Positions 15,654-24,966 are shown, numbered from the stretch's first letter. The stretch: DNA of 64,000 nucleotides from Rugosimonospora sp036494675 (GCA_036494675.1 DASXOA010000435.1:29995-93994); one strand, 5' to 3'. Made by a program: numbers and translations. Notes: generated by a model from the letters alone, not told the origin.

Positions 15654-15745
15654 GCGGTCTATGCCTGTCGCCGTTGTGGTCTGCGAGACCGGCTCCGCGA
15701 CCTGACGACAGCGCCCACCAACACCCGATCGGCAAGGGGGCATCC

Positions 15746-16495
15746 ATGCCAGGCGATGTCAATATCGCTGTCCAACTGTTCAGCGTGCGCGACCATCTCG
15801 GCCCGGAACTCGGCGAGACGTGCAAGCGGCTCGCGGAGATCGGTTACACCCACATCGAGCCGTACGACATCATCGGCGACACCCCGGCGCTGCACCGGGC
15901 GATGCGGGACAGCGGGCTGGTCGCGGCCGCCGCCCACGCGAACGTGCTCAGCGAGAACCGGGACCGCATGATCGAGGCGGCCGGGCAACTCGGGATCGGT
16001 ACCCTCATCGTGCCCTGGGTCGAGGCCGCCCGCTACGACGATCGGGAGAGCATCGAGCGCCTCGCCGGTGACATCAACGCGGCCGCCCGCGTCGCCGCGG
16101 ACCACGGCATCCGGGTCGGCTACCACAACCACGAATTCGAGTTCAACCACCGGGTCGACGGGCGCCCCGGCTACGAGGTGCTGGTCGACCTGCTGGACGA
16201 GGACATCGTCCTGCAACTGGACTGCTTCTGGGCGAGCGTCGGCGGCACCGATCCGCTGGACCTGCTGCCCAGGCTCGGCGACCGGGTGCGCTACCTGCAC
16301 GTGGCCTACTCGCCGGTACCGGATCCGACGAAGCCGCCGCTGCTGGGCGGCGACGGAACCCTGCACCTGCCGGAGATCATCCGGGGCAGTGCCGGGCACG
16401 TCGAGATGTGCGTCGTCGAGGTCGTCACCGACGGGGACATCTTCGAGGCGCTGCGCGAGAACCACGGGTACTTCCACGGGGTGCTGGCCGCATGA
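15746..16495 (+). CDS. Sugar phosphate isomerase/epimerase (TIM barrel, AP endonuclease 2-like)
   Basis: The 249-residue protein belongs to the xylose-isomerase-like TIM barrel group. It shows the metal-ligand patterns GYHNHEFEF, DCFWAS and a terminal CVVEV. Such enzymes interconvert keto- and aldo-sugars or act as inosose isomerases or epimerases. ATG 15746 follows AAGGGGGCATCC. Its stop overlaps the start of the following dehydrogenase by ATGA. A second member of the family is encoded at 20585-21361, indicating duplicated sugar-handling modules in this region. Confidence 0.85.
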   Translation: MPGDVNIAVQLFSVRDHLGPELGETCKRLAEIGYTHIEPYDIIGDTPALHRAMRDSGLVAAAAHANVLSENRDRMIEAAGQLGIGTLIVPWVEAARYDDRESIERLAGDINAAARVAADHGIRVGYHNHEFEFNHRVDGRPGYEVLVDLLDEDIVLQLDCFWASVGGTDPLDLLPRLGDRVRYLHVAYSPVPDPTKPPLLGGDGTLHLPEIIRGSAGHVEMCVVEVVTDGDIFEALRENHGYFHGVLAA

Positions 16496-17592
16496 CGGGC
16501 CCGGTGAAGGTCGGCGTCATCGGCGCCGGCAACATCTCCGACCAGTACCTGCGCAACCTGGTCGGGTACCCGGATGTCGAGGTCGTCGCGGTCGCGGACC
16601 TGGACCTGGACCGGGCCCGCGAGCAGGCCGCCAAGCACGGCGTCCCGTCCGCCGGGACCGTCGCCGAACTGCTGGCGCGTCCCGACATCGAACTGGTGCT
16701 GAACCTGACCATCCCGCGGGCGCACGCCGAGGTGGCGCTGTCCGCCGTCGAGGCCGGCAAGCACGTGTGGGGCGAGAAACCCATCACGATGGACCGGGCC
16801 TCGGCGCGACGGCTGCTGGACGCGGCCCGCCAGCGGGGCGTGCTCGTCGGCAACGCGCCGGACACCGTTCTCGGCGACGGGATCCAGACCTCGCGGCGGC
16901 TGCTGGAGCAGGGCCGCATCGGGACGCCGCAGACGGTCCTGACCATCATGCAGGGGCCGGGGCCGGACGCCTGGCACCCCCGCCCGCAGTTCCTGTTCGC
17001 GCGCGGCGCCGGCCCGCTGTTCGACATCGGCCCGTACCACGTCGCCACGATGGCGCACCTGCTCGGACCGATCGAGCGCGTACAGGCGTCGGGGCACCGG
17101 GCCCGGGAGGTACGCACGGTCGGGTCCGGACCGGACGCCGGCGCCACCTTTCCGGTCGAGGTCCACACCCACGTCAGCGTGCTCATCCGCTTCGAGTCCG
17201 GGGTGGTGGGCACGTCCCTGCTCAGCTTCGACTCGCCGCTGCGACGGCAGACGTTCGAGATCACCGGTTCGGAGGGGACGCTGAAGGTACCGGTCGACAG
17301 CTTCGACGGCGCCAGCGAGATCATGCCCGCCGGCTCGGCGGACCAGGTCTGGGAACAGGTCGTGGCGCCCGGCGAACCGCGCGGGTTCGGGGTCGGCGCG
17401 CTGGAGATGGCCAGGGCTCTGCGCGCCGGCAACCCACCGCGCGCCAGCGGGGCGCTGGCCTACCACGTGCTGGACGCCATGCTCGCGATCGAGGAGTCGA
17501 TCGAGAGCGGCGGCCCGGTGACGGTCGACAGCAGTTTCCAACCGACCCCCGCGCTGCCCGCCGGCTGGGACACGCGCACCCGCACGCTGTGA
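16492..17592 (+). CDS. Gfo/Idh/MocA-family oxidoreductase
   Basis: This 366-residue dehydrogenase has the Rossmann motif KVGVIGAGNISDQYLRNL and the typical catalytic EKP signature (GKHVWGEKPITMDRASARRL), followed by the substrate domain with GAGPLFDIGPYHVATM. It differs from the protein at 14340, which has TKP. It follows the isomerase by overlap and is 50 bases before a SIS gene, so the three appear to make one catabolic unit in which a sugar is oxidised, isomerised and de-aminated or rearranged. Substrate not identifiable from sequence. Confidence 0.85.
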   Translation: MTGPVKVGVIGAGNISDQYLRNLVGYPDVEVVAVADLDLDRAREQAAKHGVPSAGTVAELLARPDIELVLNLTIPRAHAEVALSAVEAGKHVWGEKPITMDRASARRLLDAARQRGVLVGNAPDTVLGDGIQTSRRLLEQGRIGTPQTVLTIMQGPGPDAWHPRPQFLFARGAGPLFDIGPYHVATMAHLLGPIERVQASGHRAREVRTVGSGPDAGATFPVEVHTHVSVLIRFESGVVGTSLLSFDSPLRRQTFEITGSEGTLKVPVDSFDGASEIMPAGSADQVWEQVVAPGEPRGFGVGALEMARALRAGNPPRASGALAYHVLDAMLAIEESIESGGPVTVDSSFQPTPALPAGWDTRTRTL

Positions 17593-17642
17593 GCGCGCGG
17601 GCAACCCGGGGTCCTCAGCCGCCCGAGTCGAGGGACGCAACC

Positions 17643-18668
17643 GTGAGCGGATACATCACCTATGCCGCCGCCAGGCGCAGCCAGGCCGACGCGCTGGAGC
17701 GGGTCACCGCCTCGGTCCGCGCTCAGCTGCGCTCGCGCCAGGCGGCCGGGGAACTCACCGGCCCCGGTCCGGTCTTCGTCGGCATCGGCAACAGCCTCGC
17801 CGCGGCGTGCGCGCCGGTCTGGTCGCTGCGCAGCCGGGGAATCCATTCCTGGCGGCTCGCCTCCGGCGACTACCCGCTGCCGTTTCCGGACAGCGTCCAC
17901 CCGATCGTCGGGATCTCGCAGAGCGGACGCAGCCCGGAGACCCTGGCCGTGCTGCAGGGTGCCGCCGGCCGGCCGCGCTACGCGGTCGTCAACGCCGACC
18001 CCTCCCCGATGATCGCCGTGCTGCCGGAGGTGGTCCGGCTCGGCAACATCCCGGACAGCTACGCGTCCACGGTCGGGTACACCGCGACGATCGCGGCGCT
18101 GGGCCTGATCGCGGACGGCTGGAATGGCGGGGCGCCGGACCCGGCATGGGACGGGCTACCGGGGCTGTTCCGCAGCCTGGAACGGCAACTCGACGAGCAG
18201 ATCGAGGCGGTGGCGGCGGCGTTCGACGGGGCCGGCTACGCCGACTTCGTCGGCGCCGGGCCGTCGCTCGGCTCGGCGGAGTGCGGTGCGTTGCTGCTGC
18301 GGGAGGCCGCGCGGGTACCGGCCGCCGCGATGAGCACCCGGCAGTACCTGCACGGTGCGATGGAGTCGGCGGGCGGCGGGGTGCACGTGCTGCTCGGCGA
18401 CGAGCGTGAGCTGCACCTGGCCGGCACTCTCGCCGGCGCCGGGCACCCGGTCGTGCTGATCACCGGCGCACCGGACGTGCCCGAGCGGCCCCGGCTGCGG
18501 ACGATCCGGCTGCCCCGCACGAGCGTCGCGCCGCAGGCCATCCTCGAGGCGCTGGTGATGCAGTCGCTGGCCGGTGCGGTGGCCGGCCGGCGCGGCGTCA
18601 CGATCGAGGAGTTCGTGTTCCACAACACCGATACGAAGATCGCCCCGGAATCTGCGGCCCACGGGTGA
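17643..18668 (+). CDS. SIS-domain sugar isomerase/deaminase-like protein
   Basis: The 341-residue protein starts with GTG after GAGGGACGCAACC. It contains two SIS modules (about residues 40-165 with VGIGNSLAAA and GISQSGRSPETLAVLQGA; about 185-310 with VGAGPSLGSAECGALLLREA), like AgaS, FrlB or the isomerase half of GlmS. The Ser-Gly-rich loop SQSGRSPET would bind a sugar phosphate. Together with the upstream isomerase and dehydrogenase it suggests an amino-sugar or glycated-amine catabolic route. It is convergent with the second GntR regulator. Confidence 0.8.
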   Translation: MSGYITYAAARRSQADALERVTASVRAQLRSRQAAGELTGPGPVFVGIGNSLAAACAPVWSLRSRGIHSWRLASGDYPLPFPDSVHPIVGISQSGRSPETLAVLQGAAGRPRYAVVNADPSPMIAVLPEVVRLGNIPDSYASTVGYTATIAALGLIADGWNGGAPDPAWDGLPGLFRSLERQLDEQIEAVAAAFDGAGYADFVGAGPSLGSAECGALLLREAARVPAAAMSTRQYLHGAMESAGGGVHVLLGDERELHLAGTLAGAGHPVVLITGAPDVPERPRLRTIRLPRTSVAPQAILEALVMQSLAGAVAGRRGVTIEEFVFHNTDTKIAPESAAHG

Positions 18669-18732
18669 GCCGAATGGTGGCAGGCGCACCGGCCGGGCCG
18701 GACGGGTCAGGCCGGGGCGCCGGCCGTGCCGG

Positions 18733-19521
18733 TCAGGCCGGAGGCGCCGGCCGTGCGCGGGGCGGCGTGGCCGACCGGGCGAAGAAGGTACGCAGCCGGT
18801 ACCGCTCGCCGTTGTACTGGATCGTGGAGGCGAACAGCGGCCGGTCGGCGTCGTCCACCACCAGTTGGCGCATCACCAGGACCGGCTTGCCCACCGCCAG
18901 GTCCAGGTGCCCGGCCACCTCCGCGTCCGCCGGCCTGGCTTCGATGGTGGAGTCGGCCCGGCGCATCTCGACGCCGGCCCGGGACACCATCTCGTAGAAC
19001 GACGCGGAACTGAAGTCCGTGACGGGCAGGTCGGGCGCGAGCGCCAGCGGGATCCGGGTGAGGTCGAGCGCGATCGGCACCCCGCTGAGCAGCCGCACGC
19101 GCTCCAGGTGGAACATCGCCGTACCCGGCGCGATGGACAACTCCTCCGCCTCGTCGAGAGTGGCCGCGACCGTTTCCGCGCGCAGCACCTGCGAACTGGC
19201 GACCAGACCCATCCGGCCGGCCGTCTCGGTGAATGACTCGAGGCTGTTGGGCCATTCCTTGCGCGGCGGTGCCCCGCTCACGTACCAGCCGCGGCCGTGC
19301 GAGGAATTGACCATGCCCTCCCGGACCAGTTCGGAGAGCGCCTTGCGCAGCGTGACCCGGCTGATATTTAGCTGGAGGCACAGTTCGCGCTCCGGCGGCA
19401 GCCGCATGCCGGGCCGGAGGCTGCCATTGGCGATCTCCTCTTTGACCAGGTTGACCGCCTGGATCCACAGTGGATCAGGGTAGTCGGGCCTGATCGACGT
19501 CATTGCGTCGTCGACGCTCAT
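18733..19521 (-). CDS. GntR/HutC-family regulator (UTRA effector domain), copy 2
   Basis: A 262-residue regulator with a winged helix (GMRLPPERELCLQLNISRVT, then LRKALSELVREG) and UTRA domain ending YNGERYRLRTFFARS. It shares long identical blocks with the GntR protein at 13573-14343, for example WPNSLESFTETA and SSHGRGWY, so the two are recent paralogues flanking one module. The start ATG 19521 follows GGGAGCGGTGCCGAA. It is followed by nothing on its strand; the gene lies at the end of the operon of epimerase, isomerase and ThuA or forms its own unit. Confidence 0.9.
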   Translation of the reverse strand: MSVDDAMTSIRPDYPDPLWIQAVNLVKEEIANGSLRPGMRLPPERELCLQLNISRVTLRKALSELVREGMVNSSHGRGWYVSGAPPRKEWPNSLESFTETAGRMGLVASSQVLRAETVAATLDEAEELSIAPGTAMFHLERVRLLSGVPIALDLTRIPLALAPDLPVTDFSSASFYEMVSRAGVEMRRADSTIEARPADAEVAGHLDLAVGKPVLVMRQLVVDDADRPLFASTIQYNGERYRLRTFFARSATPPRARPAPPA

Positions 19522-19608
19522 TTCGGCACCGCTCCCACCTGTTCCGGCGACGATGAATCCTACTCGTTACGCCCCACCCGATCACTCACCCGACCCGGCC
19601 GGTCGGCC

Positions 19609-20583
19609 TCAGTCGACCAGCCGGTCAAAGGCGGCGTCCAGAATGGGGTCGACGCGTTTCCTGGCCGGGTCCGCGTCGTACCATTCGATGATCTCCCTCG
19701 CGCCGGCCGAGAATGGCACTCGGGAGGCGAATCCGGGGACCAGCCGCAGCAGCTTCGTGCTGTCGAAGAACAGCGAATGCGCGAAGTCGTGCCGCAGGAC
19801 CGGACCCCAGTTCGGGATCTCGGTTTCGATCGTCTCACTCGACCGGTGTGCCAGCCTCGGCGGCGCGCCCGCCGCGGCGGCGAGCGCCTGGTGGATCTGA
19901 TCCCAGGTGAGGATCTCGCCGCTGGTGACGTTGACGCTCTCCCCCAGCGCGTGCTGATTGCCCAGCAGCGGCACGAACGCGCGGGCGAAGTCGCCCGAGT
20001 GCGTGAGGTTCCACAGCGACGTGCCGTCGCCGTGCACCACCGCGGGCCGGCCCCGGCGCATCCGGTCGACCGCCGTCCAGCCGGCCAGCACGGGCACGAC
20101 CGTACGGTCGTAGACGTGGGCCGGGCGCACGATGGTCACCGGGAAGTCCCGCTCCCGGTACGCCGCCTCCAGCAGTGTCTCGCAGTCCAGCTTGTCCTTC
20201 GGGTACGGCCAGGCGTTGTTGCGGCGGGGGCTGGACTCGGTCACCGGAAGCTGCGGTACCGGCCGGCTGAACACCGACGCCGTGCTGATGAAGACGTACT
20301 GGCCGACCCGCCCCGCGTACGCGTCGACGTCCCGGGCCACGTCGGCCGGGCTGTACCCGACCCAGTCGACCACCACGTCGTGGTCGGCACCGCCCAGCGC
20401 CTCGCGCAGCGCCGCCGGGTCACGCACGTCGGCGCGTACCTGCCGGGCACCGTCCGGCACCGGCCACCGGCCCCCGCCGGTACGGGTCACCACGGTCAGG
20501 TCCACCCCCGCCCGTACCGCCTCGGCGGCGCACGCCGAAGCGATCATCCCGGCACCGCCGAGGAACACGACTCTCAACGCCAT
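19609..20583 (-). CDS. NAD-dependent epimerase/dehydratase (extended SDR-like)
   Basis: A 324-residue protein with a Rossmann start (RVVFLGGAGMIASACAAEAV), an SDR middle part (YVFISTASVFSRP) and a PYPKDKLDCE segment in which Tyr and Lys replace the classical YxxxK. This form is seen in atypical extended SDRs and sugar-nucleotide-like epimerases. ATG 20583 begins one base after the upstream stop, so a long upstream extension of the frame is not used. It closes the three-gene group with an isomerase and a ThuA protein. The substrate is unknown. Confidence 0.8.
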   Translation of the reverse strand: MALRVVFLGGAGMIASACAAEAVRAGVDLTVVTRTGGGRWPVPDGARQVRADVRDPAALREALGGADHDVVVDWVGYSPADVARDVDAYAGRVGQYVFISTASVFSRPVPQLPVTESSPRRNNAWPYPKDKLDCETLLEAAYRERDFPVTIVRPAHVYDRTVVPVLAGWTAVDRMRRGRPAVVHGDGTSLWNLTHSGDFARAFVPLLGNQHALGESVNVTSGEILTWDQIHQALAAAAGAPPRLAHRSSETIETEIPNWGPVLRHDFAHSLFFDSTKLLRLVPGFASRVPFSAGAREIIEWYDADPARKRVDPILDAAFDRLVD

Positions 20584-20584
20584 C

Positions 20585-21361
20585 TCAACGCTCCGATCCG
20601 GCCGGTACCCGGCCCCGGGACAGCCCGTTGCCCACCAGGTAGTCGTAGCTCTGGCGGAGCGCCTCGAACATGTCCATCCGGGACCGGTCCAGCTCGACAA
20701 TGTGCCAGCGCACGGATTCGCTCGCGCCCAGCGCGGCGGGGATGTCCACCCGGCCCTGGCCGACCGGCACCATGTAATCCTCGCCGGTCTGCGCCGGCCC
20801 GTCCTTCACGTGCAGGAACCTGACCCGTTCGCCGAGGCCGCGGATGACCGCCGCCGGGTCGGCGCCGCCGAGCTGCGCCCAGTACATGTCCAGCTCGATG
20901 ACGACCCTCGGGTCGAGCAGGTCGAGCAGCAGGTGGTAGGCCGGCCGCCCGTCGAAGACGTTGGCGAACTCGGCGAAGTGGTTGTGGTACCCGATGGTCA
21001 TGCCGTATCCGGCGGCACGCTCTGCCCCCTCGTTGATCCGTTCGACTCCCCGGGCGATCGCGTCCGGGCTGTCGAACTCCTCGCGTTCGAGGCTCCACAC
21101 CAGGGTCGTGGCGCCCAGTTCCGCGTTCTCGTCGAGGATCCGGGCGGCGTCGGGTCCGGCCGGGAACGGCGCGTGCGCGCTGGACAGCGTCATGCCCAGC
21201 GAGTCGAGCAGGTCCCGTACCCGGGCCGGACTGCGCCCGTGCAGGCCGAGCGGTTCGACCGCGAGATAGCCGAGCCCGCTGATCCTGGTCAGTACGCCCT
21301 CGAAATCCGTGGCGGCCAGTTCGTGGAACGTCCACAGCTGGGCGGCGATGCCAGGCGGCAT
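20585..21361 (-). CDS. Sugar phosphate isomerase/epimerase (TIM barrel)
   Basis: The 258-residue protein has the patterns GYHNHFAEF, ELDMYWAQLGG and a closing WHIVELDRSRMD, as in xylose-isomerase-like TIM barrels. It is related to the protein at 15746. ATG 21361 lies eight bases after GAGGTGGG; a GTG at 21373 overlaps that site and is less likely. It sits between the ThuA-like gene (13 bases upstream) and the NAD epimerase (one base downstream), which points to a joint pathway. Confidence 0.85.
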   Translation of the reverse strand: MPPGIAAQLWTFHELAATDFEGVLTRISGLGYLAVEPLGLHGRSPARVRDLLDSLGMTLSSAHAPFPAGPDAARILDENAELGATTLVWSLEREEFDSPDAIARGVERINEGAERAAGYGMTIGYHNHFAEFANVFDGRPAYHLLLDLLDPRVVIELDMYWAQLGGADPAAVIRGLGERVRFLHVKDGPAQTGEDYMVPVGQGRVDIPAALGASESVRWHIVELDRSRMDMFEALRQSYDYLVGNGLSRGRVPAGSER

Positions 21362-21374
21362 GGGGGTTCCCACC

Positions 21375-22055
21375 TCACTTCTGATCGGACTTGCCGGCCC
21401 AGGCGAGCGCCTGGCGGACGATGTGCCGGAACGGCGGCTGGCCCCAGGCGCGCATGTCGTGGCCGAGAGCGAAGTAGCACACCCGCCCCTCGCCCACCTC
21501 CCGCACGTACAGCACCGGAATCACGCGGCCGTCGGCACGCTCGCGCTCGGCGAGGACGCGCACGTCGCCGTCGGCGAACTCGAACTCGTAGTACTCGTCG
21601 AACAGCGCGAAGTCCGTGACGCCGTCGGTGACGGGGTGCCCGCCGGCCACGCGTACCTCGAAGTGCCCCTCGTGGTGCCCGGGGCCGTGCGACAGGTACC
21701 GGTTGCCCAGCAGCTCGTACATGGGACGGTCGGCGGGATCCAGTCGACCCTCGACGGTACCCAGCACGTTGGAGGCGTGGATGGCCACCACCCCCTTGCC
21801 CGCGGCCACGAGCGCGGCGAGTGCGCGCTGCTGCGCGGTGGAGAACTGGCCGCCGGACGTGTAGAGCAGGTAGACGTCGGCATCGGCGGTGAGCGGGGTC
21901 GGGTCGATGAAGCGCTGCATGCCGGCCGCCCGGCCGGTGATGAATCCCGCCTCGGTGCCCAGGGACTGGAACACCGAGGCCGCGCTGATCAGGTCGTGGT
22001 GGATGTCGTCGCCGTTGACGATGGCCAGGGCTCGCTTCGCCCCGTCGGTTCTCAC
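21375..22055 (-). CDS. ThuA-like domain protein
   Basis: The 226-residue protein fits the ThuA family (trehalose-utilisation, glutamine-amidotransferase-like fold): VYLLYTSGGQFSTAQQRALAALV, GVVAIHASNVLGTVEGRL, GHHEGHFEVRV and FALGHDMRAWGQPPF. The family is common beside Gfo/Idh/MocA dehydrogenases and sugar isomerases; its reaction is not established. GTG 22055 follows GTGGGGCACC. A strong hairpin separates it from the binding-protein gene upstream, so it may have its own promoter within 22056-22177, which contains little else. Confidence 0.8.
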   Translation of the reverse strand: MRTDGAKRALAIVNGDDIHHDLISAASVFQSLGTEAGFITGRAAGMQRFIDPTPLTADADVYLLYTSGGQFSTAQQRALAALVAAGKGVVAIHASNVLGTVEGRLDPADRPMYELLGNRYLSHGPGHHEGHFEVRVAGGHPVTDGVTDFALFDEYYEFEFADGDVRVLAERERADGRVIPVLYVREVGEGRVCYFALGHDMRAWGQPPFRHIVRQALAWAGKSDQK

Positions 22056-22101
22056 GATGGTGCCCCACTCGATTGTGGTGTCGGACTGGATCGGGATGGT
22101 G

Positions 22102-22140
22102 CCGCGCGGTCCGGCCCCGGTGCTCGGCCGGACCGCGCGG
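22102..22140. terminator. Terminator hairpin after the peptide/sugar importer operon
   Basis: Perfect 14-base inverted repeats at 22102-22115 and 22127-22140 with an 11-base loop follow the last gene of the operon (binding protein, ends 22178) on the reverse strand. A second, partial copy of the right arm lies at 22141-22170. There is no U-run, as usual for actinobacterial hairpin terminators. Confidence 0.65.
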
Positions 22141-22177
22141 CCGCGGACCGCATCGCCGGACCGCGCGGCGAAGCGCG

Positions 22178-23830
22178 CTACTTGCCGGTCGGCTTGAGTT
22201 CCAGCGCGACGACCTCGTTCGGGTCCGACGTCCAGTACGGGTTCGCGTCGGTCGGGAACCCGGTCACCTTGGTGTCGTTCCAGTTCCCGTAGCCCTGGTA
22301 GTAACTCAGCACGATCCACGGGACGCCCTCGACGAACCGGCCCTCCAGCCCGGCGATGGCCGCGTTGCGCTGCGCGTCCGTGGTGGCCGAGATGTAGTCG
22401 CTGAAGTACTGCGAGGTTTCCGGGTCCTGCCAGCGTTCGATGTTCTCGTCGGTCACGATCGGCTGACCGATCGGCAGCGAGTACTTCGGGTTCATCCACG
22501 CGTCGTAGAGCCCGTACGCGGTCTGGAACTCGGCGATCGGGTACCCGATGGTGGCCTGGTAGTCACCCTTCTGGGTGAGCGGGTTGATGGCGTCGGTCGA
22601 CACGCCGTTCACGCTCACCTTGATGCCCACCTGCTTCAGGTTCGCCTCGATGACCTGCGCCGCGCCCACCTGCTCGGTGAACGCCGACGGGATCGTGATG
22701 GTGAACGCCAGTTGCTTGCCGCCCTTGGTGAAGTACCCGTCGGCACCCATCGTGTACCCGTCCGCCTGCAGCACCTGCTTGGCGGTGTTGATGTCGTAGG
22801 TGTACTTCAGGTCCTTGTACTGCGACGCGATCGAGCTGTCGAACAGCGGCAGCGGCAGCCCGACCGGGTTCGTCGCGGGCGGCCGGTTGGCCGAGGACGC
22901 CACCTGGGTGCGGTTGATGCCGTCGCTGACGGCCTTGCGCACCTGCAGGTCGTTGAACGGTGCTGCGGCGTCGTTCGTGATCAGCCCATCCGCGCCGATG
23001 ACCGGCCAGAAGTGCTGGAACTGCTTGCCCTTGGCGGTGAACGTCTGGTCCACGTTGGCGATGTACGTGCTGGACCAGTCGACGTCACCCTGCACCAGTG
23101 CGGAGGCCACCGACGTGTTGTCCTTGTATCCGATGAAGCGCAGCCCACCGATCGCCGGCTTGCCGGCCTGCCAGTAGTTCGGGTTCTTCACCAGCTCGTA
23201 CCCCTGCGGGGTGAAGCTCTTCGCGTCGAGCGTGAACGGTCCGGTGCCGACCGGGTTCGCGTCCTTGTAGTTGACCGGGTCGGACACCTTGGACCACAGG
23301 TGCTGGGGCACGATCTCCAGCTGTACCAGGGTGTCGAAGAACGGCCGGGAGTTCTGGTCGAACGTCATCACCACGGTGTTGTCGCCCTGCGCCTCGATCG
23401 AGCTGAACTCGATGCCGGTGAGGTTCAACGCCGAGTTCTTCTTGATGAGGTTGTAGGTGAACACCACGTCGGCGCTCGTGAACGGCTGGCCGTCCGTCCA
23501 CTTGACACCCTTGCGCAGCTGGAGGGTCAGCGTCTTGCTGTCCGTCGACCACGTCCACGACTCGGCGAGCCACGGCTTGTACGACTCGGCCGCCACCCGG
23601 GAAACCTGTACCAGCGGCTCGTAGATCTCGAACTTCGAACCGGCCGCGTACGCGGTGGTCGGCAGGTACGGGTTGAACACCTGCTGCACGGGGTCGCCGC
23701 TGTAGGCGACGTTGAGAATCGGCGCGCCGTTGTTGGACGCCGACACGCTTCCGGTGCAGGCGGCGCACAGCGAGGCCGCCAGCACGGCCACGCCGGCCAG
23801 CGCGAGCATCCGCGCTCTCATGAATGGCAT
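22178..23830 (-). CDS. Family 5 extracellular solute-binding lipoprotein (peptide/nickel/sugar ABC)
   Basis: A 550-residue lipoprotein: MRARM start, hydrophobic segment and lipobox (LAASLCAAC at about residue 28). The mature part has the SBP_bac_5 layout (EPLVQVSRVAAESYKPWLAE, LRKGVKWTDGQPFTSADVVF, TYNLIKKN). ATG 23830 follows GGAAGGA. It is the last gene of a four-gene importer operon read in the order permease, permease-ATPase, ATPase, binding protein. Although the family is called oligopeptide-type, many actinobacterial members take up oligosaccharides, which would fit the sugar enzymes around it. Confidence 0.9.
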   Translation of the reverse strand: MPFMRARMLALAGVAVLAASLCAACTGSVSASNNGAPILNVAYSGDPVQQVFNPYLPTTAYAAGSKFEIYEPLVQVSRVAAESYKPWLAESWTWSTDSKTLTLQLRKGVKWTDGQPFTSADVVFTYNLIKKNSALNLTGIEFSSIEAQGDNTVVMTFDQNSRPFFDTLVQLEIVPQHLWSKVSDPVNYKDANPVGTGPFTLDAKSFTPQGYELVKNPNYWQAGKPAIGGLRFIGYKDNTSVASALVQGDVDWSSTYIANVDQTFTAKGKQFQHFWPVIGADGLITNDAAAPFNDLQVRKAVSDGINRTQVASSANRPPATNPVGLPLPLFDSSIASQYKDLKYTYDINTAKQVLQADGYTMGADGYFTKGGKQLAFTITIPSAFTEQVGAAQVIEANLKQVGIKVSVNGVSTDAINPLTQKGDYQATIGYPIAEFQTAYGLYDAWMNPKYSLPIGQPIVTDENIERWQDPETSQYFSDYISATTDAQRNAAIAGLEGRFVEGVPWIVLSYYQGYGNWNDTKVTGFPTDANPYWTSDPNEVVALELKPTGK

Positions 23831-23873
23831 CTGCGCATTCCTTCCGTGGAGGTTGAGGGGTTGGCGCTTCGGT

Positions 23874-24962
23874 TCACTGCGGGGTCGCGGATCGGTGCAC
23901 CGCTGGGACGGCGGCGGCCGGCCCGCTCGGGTCCTGCTGGTGCAGCCAGCACCGTGCCCAGTGCCCGTCGCCCAGGTCGAACCGGGGCGGCGCCTCGGCG
24001 GCACACCGGGGCATGGCGAACGGGCAGCGGGGATGGAAGCGGCAGCCGGCCGGCGGGGCGATGAGGCTGGGCGGCGCGGCGTTGTCCGCCGGCCGTGGCG
24101 CGTCGGTGTCCCGGTCCGGATCGGGCGCGGACGCGATGAGCAGTTGCGTGTACGGGTGCGCCGCGTGCTGGGTGACCGTCTCGGCCGGGCCACCCTCGAC
24201 GAGCTGCCCGGCGTACATGACGGTGGCCGTGTCGGCGAAGTAGCGGGCGGAGGCGATGTCGTGGGTGATGTACAGCAGCGCCAGGTTCCGTTCGGTGACC
24301 AGCAGCGCGAGCAGGTTGAGCACGCCCAGCCGGATGGACACGTCGAGCATGGAGACGGGCTCGTCGGCCAGCAGCACGGCCGGGTCCGCCGCCAGCGCGC
24401 GGGCGATGGAGATGCGCTGGCGCTGTCCCCCGGACAGCTCGTGCGGGTACTTCGCGGTGAACTGCCGGGCGGGCGCGAGCCGCACCTCGGCCAGCAGTGC
24501 GGCCATCCGCTCGTCCACCTGCGCCGAGGACAGCCCGCGGTGGTGGATGCGCAGCACCCGACCCAGGTGATAGGCGATGGTGTGCACCGGGTTGAACGAC
24601 CCGAACGGGTCCTGGAGGATCAGCTGCACGGCACCGACGTACGCGCGCAGCCGCCGGCCGCCCGAGACCCGCACCGCCTTGCCGCGCAGCCGGATCTCCC
24701 CGGACGTCGGCTGGTAGAGCTGGGCGAGCAGCCTGGCCACCGTGGACTTGCCGGAGCCCGACTCACCGATCACGGCGGTGACCTGACCGGAGTACAGCTT
24801 CAGGTCGACACCCTCGACCGCGTGCACCACCCGGCGGCGGCGGTCGCGCAACCGGCGCCGTACCGCGAAGTGCTTGGTGACGCCGACCATTTCGAGTACC
24901 GGCTCGTTCGGCCGCGCGGCCGGTCCGGATGCGGGCTCGACCGCACTGTCTACTGTGGACAT
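23874..24962 (-). CDS. OppF/DppF-like ABC transporter ATPase
   Basis: The 362-residue ATPase has Walker A GESGSGKSTVARLLAQ, signature HELSGGQRQRISIARAL and Walker B VLLADEPVSMLDVS, and the oligopeptide-transporter C-terminal cysteine motif (CRFHPRCPFAMPRC), which can bind an Fe-S cluster in this family. It pairs with the ATPase half of the fusion upstream; four bases separate the genes. It ends 44 bases before the binding-protein start. Confidence 0.9.
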   Translation of the reverse strand: MSTVDSAVEPASGPAARPNEPVLEMVGVTKHFAVRRRLRDRRRRVVHAVEGVDLKLYSGQVTAVIGESGSGKSTVARLLAQLYQPTSGEIRLRGKAVRVSGGRRLRAYVGAVQLILQDPFGSFNPVHTIAYHLGRVLRIHHRGLSSAQVDERMAALLAEVRLAPARQFTAKYPHELSGGQRQRISIARALAADPAVLLADEPVSMLDVSIRLGVLNLLALLVTERNLALLYITHDIASARYFADTATVMYAGQLVEGGPAETVTQHAAHPYTQLLIASAPDPDRDTDAPRPADNAAPPSLIAPPAGCRFHPRCPFAMPRCAAEAPPRFDLGDGHWARCWLHQQDPSGPAAAVPAVHRSATPQ

Positions 24963-24966
24963 GACG

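Noticed and set aside
15661..15705. 14-codon peptide from an ATG at the likely transcription start upstream of the isomerase
   Set aside because: The geometry is like the DAHP leader but there are no regulatory codons, no hairpin and only a weak promoter.
16068..18668. 866-residue plus-strand frame spanning isomerase to SIS
   Set aside because: Only the last third (from 17643) is the SIS protein; the earlier part is an out-of-frame shadow of isomerase and dehydrogenase.
18669..18732. GC-rich repeated CGGCCGG tracts as terminator between convergent SIS and GntR genes
   Set aside because: Several alternative weak pairings but no single dominant stem; not supported enough to list.
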